From assembly GCA_050246115.1 (NCBI GenBank), contig JBFWWP010000050.1, forward strand, positions 1 to 23,497: DNA of 23,497 nucleotides, read 5' to 3'. The position numbers and the translations under genes are program-made. This stretch comes from JBFWWP01 sp050246115. Its GTDB lineage: Bacteria; Planctomycetota; UBA8108; UBA1146; JAJFFE01. Shown piece after piece: positions 16,311 through 22,134 of this stretch (position 1 is its first letter; each line of letters opens with the position of its first letter). Under the pieces are notes generated by a model. It saw only the letters and a program-made list of their open reading frames with translations, searched no databases and had not been told where the DNA came from.

Positions 16311-17741
16311 TTACGTGGAAGCGACCGGCGGGAGTGGCGCCAGATCCGCGAAAGTCACCGCGTCGAGGGCCGTTGCAGCCCCCTGTCGGACACGGTTGAC
16401 GAGGCTCTCGAGTGGGCTCGCGGAGCCGCAGTCGGGCAAGCCTAGCCCGATACCGTTCGGGAAACAGCGGACGACCTCGCCCGGGGTCACCAGGGACGCC
16501 GCGCGCCGCGGACTCAATCGAGAATCCGGGTCCTCGACGAGAAGATCCGCCTCGCAAAGCGCTCGAGCCACCTCTTCGGCCTCGGAGATCGCGACGCGAA
16601 ACCGGTTCGCCAGGTCGCTGGCATCGAGGGGTTGGCCGGCCCGCGCGAAGACCGAGTAGACCTGCTCCATGAACAGTAGGGCGAGCGCGGCGGGCGCGAC
16701 GCGTTGGCCAACGATGCGGTAGCGAACCTCCTGCACGAGCACCGGGAAGTTCTGAACGCAGTAGCTCAGTTCTGCCCCGAACAAGGCCACCAGCCAAGAG
16801 AAGTAGACCCACAACAGAAAGAACGGAACCACGCCGAGGGCCCCGTACACGCCGCTCAAGAAGGCATGGTCCAGGTACGTCGCGACCCCTTGGGTACCGA
16901 CTTCCCAGCCCAGGGCGGCGACGGTCCCGCCGATCGCCGCCGCGTCCAACCGAACCCGGGTGTTGGGGAGGTAGGTCAGGAGCAGGGTGAAGGCAAAGAA
17001 GGAGATCGAGATCGGAAACACCCAATGGAGCAGGAGTCCGCGAGCGGCCACGGACACGGGGCTCATCCCCTCTGCCGTTGGGGGCGTTTCCGGGAGATCA
17101 GGTCCGCGACTCACTTCGGTGACCGGATCGCCGCCGACCCCCAGACTGCGCTCGAGGGAGCCGCGCACGTACACCGAGGTGGCCAGAATCAGCGGTGCCA
17201 GGGTCAACAGCAACCAGAAGGTTCCGAGCTTGCGCAGGTAGCCCCGTTTGACCGGCACGTTCCAGACAGCACAGAAATTCCGCTCGGCCGATCGCAGCAA
17301 CGACACCACCGTGAGGAGGAGCACCAACAGAGCGAGCCACTGGACGCTCGCCGCCTGCCGTTGGACCTGGCTCTCGAGCTGGCCCAGGAACTCCCGCACT
17401 TCGCCCCGCGAGTCCTCCGCGACGTACTGAACGACGCGCGTCTTGAAGTCCTCGACCGCGCGCTGGAAGCCGACGGCGGCCCCGGACAGGAGGCCATTCG
17501 GCCCCAGGGAGGCGAACAGCGAGAACACCAGGAGGCTGAGCGGGACGAAGGAAACGGTCGTGGTGAACGAGAGCGAGGCAGCCCGCTCGAACACCAGATC
17601 GCGGGAGGCCTTACGACCGACCAAGTAGAGGACTTGCCCGCCGCGCTGGAGCCACCCACGGAGACGCCCGGGGTGGGCCTGGTCCGAGTGGAAGAGCCGC
17701 TCGAGAGAGCGTTGAAATGGCTTCAGGGGGTGTGAACCCAC
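16311..17741 (-). CDS. YihY/BrkB-family inner membrane protein
   Basis: The 476-residue product has six hydrophobic segments, at about 57-79, 134-150, 172-192, 235-257, 268-285 and 298-320. The family signature YGALGVVPFFLLWVYFSWL continues into VALFGAELSYC (299-328). The family was long annotated as ribonuclease BN by mistake; its transport or structural role is not settled. The cytoplasmic C-terminal part (about 350-435) is predicted to be winged-helix-like, seen in longer family members. The GTG at 17741 is the most upstream start; the RBS is poor (GGGGCGG about eight bases away), so the start is uncertain. An intrinsic terminator and a hairpin-rich leader lie 54 bp and more upstream on the same strand. 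The giant regulator follows after 197 bp. Confidence 0.88.
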   Translation of the reverse strand: MGSHPLKPFQRSLERLFHSDQAHPGRLRGWLQRGGQVLYLVGRKASRDLVFERAASLSFTTTVSFVPLSLLVFSLFASLGPNGLLSGAAVGFQRAVEDFKTRVVQYVAEDSRGEVREFLGQLESQVQRQAASVQWLALLVLLLTVVSLLRSAERNFCAVWNVPVKRGYLRKLGTFWLLLTLAPLILATSVYVRGSLERSLGVGGDPVTEVSRGPDLPETPPTAEGMSPVSVAARGLLLHWVFPISISFFAFTLLLTYLPNTRVRLDAAAIGGTVAALGWEVGTQGVATYLDHAFLSGVYGALGVVPFFLLWVYFSWLVALFGAELSYCVQNFPVLVQEVRYRIVGQRVAPAALALLFMEQVYSVFARAGQPLDASDLANRFRVAISEAEEVARALCEADLLVEDPDSRLSPRRAASLVTPGEVVRCFPNGIGLGLPDCGSASPLESLVNRVRQGAATALDAVTFADLAPLPPVAST

Positions 17742-17794
17742 GTCCGATCCGCCCCGTCCTTCGGCGACATCAATCGGGCCACGCTTCTCCTCGA

Positions 17795-17829
17795 GAAAAA
17801 CCTCCTCACCGTCCCTACTCGGTGAGGAG
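17795..17829 (-). terminator. Intrinsic terminator upstream of the YihY-family gene
   Basis: On the minus strand CTCCTCACCG pairs perfectly with CGGTGAGGAG over an 8-base loop (AGTAGGGA). It is followed at once by GTTTTTCTC. The 10-bp stem with a U-run is canonical. No minus-strand protein gene lies upstream before the divergent gene at 18441. It therefore ends either a small RNA or an attenuated leader of the membrane-protein gene. Confidence 0.8.
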
Positions 17830-18178
17830 CTGTTTGGGTCTGAAATAAACGAGGAAAGAGGAGAAACCTACCTACGGAAAGCGTAGGGACAGGTAGGCCA
17901 TGATGTACTTCGATTACATGGGAATCCCTGCTCCGACCAAACCATTCGCTACACTTCGGCTTATCGACGAACGACGGCAAAAGTCTTGAGCGCGGCTGAA
18001 CGAGCAGCCGTCCTCCGGGTTAGTGTCGAAACGGGCGGGCTTGGACCTACCGAAGTGACATCGTTTAGCGAAGTCACCGACGGCGGGGAGTACGGTCACT
18101 CGTGGCGGAGAACGAGTGGCAACTGCTACCGGACCTTTGGCGGGAACACGGTCCGGGCCTCCCCTGGCGCCCCCTAAG
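17795..18178 (-). ncRNA. Candidate structured RNA or attenuated leader, about 380 nt
   Basis: The segment is bounded on the minus strand by a sigma-70-like promoter and a canonical terminator. Reading from the 5' end it contains perfect hairpins: CCGGACC/GGTCCGG; CACTCGT/ACGAGTG; GTGAC-T-TCG/CGA-T-GTCAC; CGGCTG/CAGCCG; and CCTACG/CGTAGG. GTCCCTAC beside the last hairpin (17883-17890) is complementary to GTAGGGAC, which lies in the terminator loop and first stem base (17811-17818). An alternative pairing could therefore disturb the terminator. I could not match it to RNase P RNA, tmRNA, SRP RNA, 6S RNA or a riboswitch class I know. Short open frames on either strand lack a convincing RBS and motifs. 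Being an RNA gene is inference from architecture. Confidence 0.5.
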
Positions 18179-18185
18179 CACTGGC

Positions 18186-18213
18186 AAGATACGGCCCAGG
18201 TGATTTAGGTCAA
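18186..18213 (-). promoter_or_regulatory. Sigma-70-like promoter for the minus-strand RNA/leader
   Basis: On the minus strand TTGACC (-35, five of six consensus bases) is followed after 16 bases by TATCTT (-10). Transcription would start near 18178 and run into the hairpin-rich segment and its terminator. Confidence 0.55.
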
Positions 18214-18440
18214 GTCTTTTTGTTTCCCTAGCCTTCCCCTGGGACCCGAGCGCGGCCGCAGGCTGAGGGCAGCGACCCCGCTCGGCGACCCGGGTTGCCC
18301 GGTCCAGCCCGCGTTCCCCCTCGCAGGAAACACCGAACGCTCGACCGGCGGCTGCCGGCTACGGATTCGATCGAATACGACCCCGCACTCGACCGTCTCC
18401 CGCTTGCCTATGCAAAGAGACCACTGAAAGGAGCTGACCG
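18214..18440. other. 5' region of the small secreted protein gene
   Basis: This stretch precedes the plus-strand gene at 18441 and should hold its promoter. I see no convincing -35/-10 pair. The only sure element is AAAGGAG seven bases before the ATG. No gene is visible. Confidence 0.4.
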
Positions 18441-18875
18441 ATGACCCTGTCGAGAGTAGCGCTACTGGCGAGTGTACTGTCCTTGATCTCGTTTACCGAT
18501 GAAGCCCGGGCGACGGATGCTCTGGGCTGCCACACCACACCTCGGGAGCGAGCCCGACACGAATCGCCGTCCCGCAGGATCGAGTTTCACGGCCGTTCCC
18601 ACCGCGCGGCTTGTGGTTGCGTCGAACGCCGGGTGCCGGGTCACTACGAAACTCGCGTCGAAGTCGTACAAGAGCCAGGCTGCTATCGCAGAGAGTGGGT
18701 CGAACCCACCTTTCGTATCGCTCGCGTGCGCGGCGTCGAAGTGCGCGTCCAACTGAGCGCGGGCTACTACCGCAAAGTCTGGGTACCCGGTCGCGTGAAG
18801 CACATCGAGCGGCGCGTGTGGGTACCGGCACACACCATCGTGGATTGCCACTGCCGCGGTGGTCATCGCTGCTGA
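18441..18875 (+). CDS. Small secreted Tyr/Trp-Val repeat protein, function unknown
   Basis: The 144-residue product starts with an ATG that has AAAGGAG seven bases upstream. The N-terminus MTLSRVALLASVLSLISF followed by TDEARA is a plausible Sec signal peptide, probably cleaved near ARA-TD. The mature part is basic and rich in Arg, Val, Tyr and Trp. It carries a loosely repeated unit with aromatic and Val/Pro positions: RRVPGHYETRV, CYRREWVEP, YYRKVWVPGRV, ERRVWVPAHTI. Six cysteines could form disulfides: one near the start of the mature part, Cys-Gly-Cys, one within the repeats, and Cys-His-Cys near the C-terminus, plus a final Cys. I do not recognise the family; a periplasmic or cell-surface role is inferred. 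A strong terminator follows 28 bp after the stop, so it is monocistronic. Confidence 0.75.
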   Translation: MTLSRVALLASVLSLISFTDEARATDALGCHTTPRERARHESPSRRIEFHGRSHRAACGCVERRVPGHYETRVEVVQEPGCYRREWVEPTFRIARVRGVEVRVQLSAGYYRKVWVPGRVKHIERRVWVPAHTIVDCHCRGGHRC

Positions 18876-18903
18876 GAGCGCTGAGACACTCCGTCCCCCC
18901 AAG

Positions 18904-18945
18904 GCCCTCGCGGCATCCTTCGGACGCCGCGAGGGCTTCCGTTTG
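18904..18945 (+). terminator. Intrinsic terminator of the small secreted protein gene
   Basis: GCCCTCGCGGC and GCCGCGAGGGC form a perfect 11-bp stem with an 11-base loop, followed by TTCCGTTTG. It lies 28 bp after the stop codon. Confidence 0.75.
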
Positions 18946-19164
18946 ATCCAAGGGTGTTCGCGCTGGCACCGTCCGTCCTCGGACGACGGCCGACGAAGGG
19001 TCCGGCTACACCGCCCCTGCGTAGCGCAACCCATGCGGCAGGTCCGGTGGCCCGAACAGGAACTGCAGTACTCGCCTTCGATCCCCATCCTGGGTTGCCT
19101 TCGATGATGCGTGCAACAACAGCGGCTTCAATCACCAGAGCACCTCGTGCATCGATCAAGCATG

Positions 19165-19378
19165 CTCTCTCGCCCTCGGGAGGTGTTCATCCCTCAGGAA
19201 CATCGTCCGGGGGAGGCGATGCAGACCGACTTCAGCGGCGGCAACGAGTTTCGAGATCACGCTCGTTGGCGAGTCGTTCCTGGTATTGAAGCGAGGCGTG
19301 CAGCGGGCCCTGGTGCGACTTGGACGGGCACCACAGCTCCATCAGACCGACAACACCTCGACGGCCACCCATCACCCT
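19165..19378 (+). pseudogene. istA: IS21-family transposase istA remnant
   Basis: Two pieces of IstA are recognisable in different frames. The first reads SRPREVFIPQEHRPGEAM, then QTDFSGGNEF, the conserved block before the catalytic region. A one-base frameshift near 19250 leads to FEITLVGESF. This joins directly to LVLKRGVQRALVRLGRAP and LHQTDNTSTATHH, which in complete IstA proteins lies some 20-25 residues further on. So there is a frameshift plus an internal deletion, apparently between two similar (G/S)E(S/P)F stretches. No istB helper gene is seen, nor IS ends. Homology stops about 25 bp before repeat copy A. The flanking 18946-19164 stretch contains nothing I can assign. Confidence 0.8.
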
Positions 19379-19469
19379 GGCCGTCGTACACAGGAGCTTC
19401 CCGATCCCGGGACCATCTGGAATCGGTGGTCCACTACGGATTGGACCCTCTCTTCACCCCACCCCCCCG

Positions 19470-19491
19470 CCCCGCCCCTCCAGGGGCGGGG
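19470..19491. repeat. GC-rich inverted repeat, copy A
   Basis: CCCCGCCCCT and AGGGGCGGGG form a perfect 10-bp stem with a 2-base centre. A C-rich tract precedes it and no T-run follows on either strand. The same element in copy B is a perfect palindrome. Confidence 0.7.
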
Positions 19492-19647
19492 AGCGCACCT
19501 CCTCGAGCTTGGGGTACGTCTCCAACTGGGCGCAGGAACGACAATCGACTGGCCAGCGACAATGACTCCTGAGGAGCATGCTTGGTTCGCAATCGCGAAC
19601 GTTGGATGCGAGGGGCCTGCGCCCTGTCCGTGAGATTCTTGGATGGT

Positions 19648-19765
19648 CCGCGGTGTCTGCGTGCGCAGACAGTCCGACGATGCGATCGGGCGGCGCTCGC
19701 GGCATCGTCTTCGGTTCGCACGGAACGGAACGACGCGCGTGAACGAGTCGTCGACGATGGCACGG
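19648..19765 (-). pseudogene. Antisense fossil of the HNH gene, in copy A
   Basis: Read on the minus strand this segment matches the linker-coding part of the live HNH gene (about 23026-23146). In one 44-base block 39 bases agree. At protein level RAIVDDS matches QAIVYHS, VRTEDDAAS matches VQTEDGPVS, and PDRIVGLSAHADTADHP matches PDRIARLSAAADTVDIS. The matching pieces fall in different frames, so it is a decayed fragment, not a gene. It points away from the HNH leader that follows it. Confidence 0.75.
19654..19671. repeat. 18-bp dyad TGTCTGCG-tg-CGCAGACA
   Basis: Two perfect 8-base arms surround a 2-base centre. The same dyad occurs in copy B and inside the live HNH gene with different central bases. 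Confidence 0.8.
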
Positions 19766-19904
19766 CGGCGGTGTCGCGCGCGCGAAGGTGCACTGCGTGT
19801 GCGGCTCGTTGGGCGAGCCCGCGCTGCAGGTCGAAGCACCCTTCTCCTGTCCGATCGAGCGCGGCGGGACGAGATGCGAATTCTGGCTCAAAACCAGCCT
19901 TTGG

Positions 19905-19933
19905 TTGCATCTTGGTGCATTCTGCGTTATGCT
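19905..19933 (+). promoter_or_regulatory. Promoter of the HNH leader, copy A
   Basis: TTGCAT and TATGCT are separated by exactly 17 bases, as in copy B. The hexamers are kept while bases around them differ between copies. It drives the truncated reading frame at 19970. Confidence 0.6.
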
Positions 19934-19969
19934 ATCGTTCCTGCCTCAAGTGCTCGAAAGGAGTATTCC

Positions 19970-20344
19970 TTGTCTTACTCGAAAACCTTCCATCCGCGCC
20001 CATTCTCCGTTCACTTCGTGGGAGCTTCCGTGTTCGCTCGCGTTCGTGATCGAGGTGCAGCGACAGGGAACATCCGCGCCGCGTTCTCTACGGAAGGGGG
20101 TGGCCAGGAGGCCGAGTCGCGAGCAACCACTCGCGACCCGGCCTCTTCGTGTGCACATCTCCGCCGTCGGCCGGACTTCGCCCCGAAACCGGCAACTCAC
20201 GACGCCAGTTCAGCGCAGAAACCCCGCAGATCGCCCCAACCACTCGGCGAAACCGACCGCCAAACGCCCACGAACCGCCATCAACCTGGGCAACGCACCC
20301 GCCTCCGCCACCTACTCCGTGGCGGGATGATCACTCCGCCATGA
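19970..20344 (+). pseudogene. HNH-gene leader with coding body deleted (copy A)
   Basis: The TTG at 19970 has AGGAG six bases upstream, exactly as at the HNH start in copy B. The first 46 codons are the same as in the HNH gene (SYSKTFHPRPFSVHFVGASV and so on). After GTGGCCAGGA the frame runs straight into a large hairpin, then through Pro/Arg-rich sequence to a TGA at 20344, giving 125 residues. No nuclease or helical domain remains. It looks like a cassette in which the region between leader and 3' terminator was lost. Whether the short product is made is unknown. Confidence 0.7.
20108..20152 (+). terminator. Large hairpin at the copy A deletion junction, terminator-like
   Basis: GAGGCCGAGTCGCGAG pairs with CTCGCGACCCGGCCTC over a 6-base loop, 15 of 16 pairs, followed by TTCGTGTG. 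The tail is only moderately T-rich. It begins exactly where similarity to copy B ends. It could be the original 3' terminator of the HNH cassette, brought next to the leader by deletion; the HNH 3' end lies outside the window, so this cannot be confirmed here. Confidence 0.55.
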
Positions 20345-20367
20345 GGAGATCGTGGGCGCGCAATTCA

Positions 20368-20694
20368 CTACTTCTCCACTACCCGAAATCCTTCCGGCGT
20401 CTCGTCGTCACGATCAAGACCCACGGGAATGATCTCGACAACGACGTCGTCTTCGATCCGAACATCGAACTCCATGGCGTCCCGATTGCAGGACTCGCAG
20501 GGACCGCCAGTTCCTTCGACAAGAACAGTGCGCTGACCCGGTGAACCAACGTTGTTCCCGTTCCACTGGAGTTGCTGCCCAATGGCGTACTCAAGTTGCC
20601 AGACACGACCGTACCGGAACTGCACGTCAAATTCCTGATCGTTCCCGCAGTTCGGGCACGCACACCAGCCACGAACGGTGTTGAACGCAGACAC
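20368..20694 (-). CDS. Zinc-ribbon protein, putative immunity partner of the PIN toxin
   Basis: The 108-residue product has two knuckles, CPNCGN near residue 13 and CESCN near residue 67, which together could bind one zinc. Between and after them lie alternating strands (FDVQFRYGRVWQLEYAIG, MEFDVRIEDDVVVEIIPVG). It is acidic and has no signal peptide, so it is cytosolic. The GTG start overlaps the stop of the upstream toxin frame by one base (TAGTG), with GAGGG six bases before it. Tight coupling directly after a toxin C-terminus is the typical position of an immunity gene. I do not recognise the family, so the immunity role rests on position only. It remains intact although the toxin upstream is broken. 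Confidence 0.7.
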   Translation of the reverse strand: MSAFNTVRGWCACPNCGNDQEFDVQFRYGRVWQLEYAIGQQLQWNGNNVGSPGQRTVLVEGTGGPCESCNRDAMEFDVRIEDDVVVEIIPVGLDRDDETPEGFRVVEK

Positions 20695-21574
20695 TAGAAT
20701 CCCTCCGTTAGCTCAGGCACCTTCTTTTGGAACTTCTTATCCCGGGTGAGAACCTTGTTGCCGTCGCGGAGCGCAGAAGCGCCGACCTTAGCGTCCGCTT
20801 CCTTCAGCCCTCGGCCCATGAGGTTGTTTACGTCTGAGGTGCGAGCGCCTGAGCCGACTCTTCCGCCATTCTCCTTGAGGAAGCCCCGTAGTGCCTCCTT
20901 GTCTCCGCCGCCACGCAAGAACTCCTTCGTTGCTTGAGGGGAGACCGTCGGAGTCCGCCCGCCGATTGCATCGGTCACGGCTTTGGCGTCTGCGGGAGAG
21001 CCTTCGAGTTTGGCGATCACCGCGTTGGAATCCAGGGACACTTCTCCCTTTGCGGCCCCGACACATTCATTGTGCACGAGCACCGCGAGGTGTCCCACGA
21101 AGTAGTCGTGGACCTCGAGTTGCGGAAGACCTGAACGACCTCGCGCTCCACCACCTGGCCGGTCTCGACATCGTAGCCATAGACGACGCAGCCTGCCGCG
21201 ATTTCCTCGATCGGCACATCGCCCGCGGGCGTCGCGACCAGGGTGCCGGCGGGGAAGCACATTGGTCCGCCGCCCGCGTCACCCGCATCGACGTTCGCGC
21301 TCGGCGGGTCGGACGGTGCGACCTTGTCCACCTTGGCGGGCTCCGGGCTTGTCGTCGGGGGCGGCGCGGGCTTGTCCGATGCATCGCGCGGCGCCCCACC
21401 GTCTGCATCGCTGTTGCCGCGACCGCGGGCCTTGCCCAGGGCCTTCCCGGCCACCACTCCGACCGTGGCCGATACCACGACGCCGGTGACCGCGCCGGTG
21501 ATCGACTCACCGTTGGCCACCGCAGTCCCGGCCTCGACTTCACATCTGCGAGTATCGCCGAAGCTCCCAATGCC
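20694..21574 (-). pseudogene. Polymorphic toxin C-terminal fragment: broken HINT plus PIN-like toxin domain
   Basis: The upstream piece has a Gly/Ala/Val-rich stretch (SITGAVTGVVVSATVGVVAG), a Pro/Asp linker, then MCFPAGTLVATPAGDVPIEEI, the start of a HINT (intein/hedgehog-like) domain. After VVEREVVQVF the frame changes near 21125 and the sequence jumps to LEVHDYFVGHLAVLVHN, the end of a HINT domain. The middle is missing, so the autoprocessing domain is broken. The C-terminal toxin reads VSLDSNAVIAKLE, SPQATKEFL, ADAKVGASAL and VLTRDKKF; its spaced Asp/Glu residues fit a PIN-type RNase. Rhs-like and other polymorphic toxins use this HINT-toxin order. The 5' end is cut at the border of repeat copy B: in the HINT frame a stop occurs at 21587-21589. 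A standalone PIN product without a proper start is unlikely. Confidence 0.75.
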
Positions 21575-21643
21575 CCGATCCCGGGACTATCCGGAATCGG
21601 TGGTCCACTACGGAATGGACCCTCTCTTCACCCCACCCCCCCG

Positions 21644-21665
21644 CCCCGCCCCTCGAGGGGCGGGG
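21644..21665. repeat. Perfect GC-rich palindrome, copy B
   Basis: CCCCGCCCCT-CG-AGGGGCGGGG is a perfect 22-bp palindrome. Copy A has CC in the centre instead of CG while both arms are kept. Confidence 0.75.
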
Positions 21666-21812
21666 AGCGCACCTCCTTGAGCTTGGGGGCCACATGCAAC
21701 TGGGAGAAGGAACGACAGTTGACCGTTTGAGGCCTGAGAAGCATGCCGTGTCCGCGATCGCGAGTCTTGGATGCGAGGGGCCTGCGCCCTGTCCGTGAGA
21801 TTCTTGGATGGT

Positions 21813-21930
21813 CCGCGGTGTCTGCGGGCGCAGACAGTCCGACGATGCGATCGGGCGGCGCTCGCGGCATCGTCTTCGGTTCGCACGGAACGGAACGACG
21901 CGCGTGAACGAGTCGTCGACGATGGCACGG
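21813..21930 (-). pseudogene. Antisense fossil of the HNH gene, in copy B
   Basis: This is the copy B version of the antisense fragment. In the 44-base block 40 bases agree with the live gene. The 118-bp length equals copy A, so the fossil was already present when the repeat was duplicated. Confidence 0.75.
21819..21836. repeat. 18-bp dyad TGTCTGCG-gg-CGCAGACA
   Basis: This is the second occurrence of the dyad; the arms are identical to copy A and the centre is GG. Confidence 0.8.
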
Positions 21931-22070
21931 CGGTGTCGCGCGCGCGTGCGAAGGTGCACTGCGTGTGCGGCTCGTTGGGCGAGCCTGTGCTGCAGGTCGA
22001 AGCACCCTTCTCCTGTCCGATCAAGCGCGGCGGGACGAGATGCGAATTCTGGCTCAAAACAAGCCTTGTG

Positions 22071-22099
22071 TTGCATTCTGGTGCATTCTGCGTTATGCT
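22071..22099 (+). promoter_or_regulatory. Promoter of the HNH endonuclease gene
   Basis: TTGCAT (-35) and TATGCT (-10) are 17 bases apart. The start codon lies 36 bases past the -10, with AGGAG six bases before it. Copy A has the same elements at the same spacing. Confidence 0.65.
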
Positions 22100-22134
22100 C
22101 CCGTTCCTGCCCAAGTGCTCGAGAGGAGTATTCC

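Larger units (their letters stand above)
19401..20109 (+). repeat. HNH-cassette leader repeat, copy A
   Basis: This 709-bp segment is a direct repeat of 21575-22274. The last 149 bp differ at one position only, a synonymous Arg codon change. The least similar part is about 19505-19610. It contains a GC-rich hairpin (19470-19491), an antisense fossil of the HNH gene (19648-19765), a promoter and the TTG start region of the HNH gene. Similarity ends at GTGGCCAGGA, inside the reading frame. Confidence 0.92.

Noticed and set aside
17851..17967. RNase P RNA look-alike on the plus strand (GAGGAAAG and TTCGGCTTATCG)
   Set aside because: The two motifs are only about 100 bases apart instead of some 300, and the other conserved RNase P regions are missing.
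17902..17991. 29-codon open frame starting ATGATGTACTTC
   Set aside because: The RBS is weak, there is no known family, and it lies inside the hairpin-rich segment that reads better as RNA on the other strand.
17986..18177. 63-codon plus-strand open frame
   Set aside because: TTG start without RBS; the sequence is better explained by the hairpins it contains.
18954..19289. 111-codon plus-strand frame overlapping the istA remnant
   Set aside because: It is out of frame with the recognisable IstA blocks and has no motif of its own.
20321..20341. TGGCGG/CCGCCA hairpin downstream of the zinc-ribbon gene
   Set aside because: The 6-bp stem lacks a T-run on the minus strand, so it is too weak to call a terminator.
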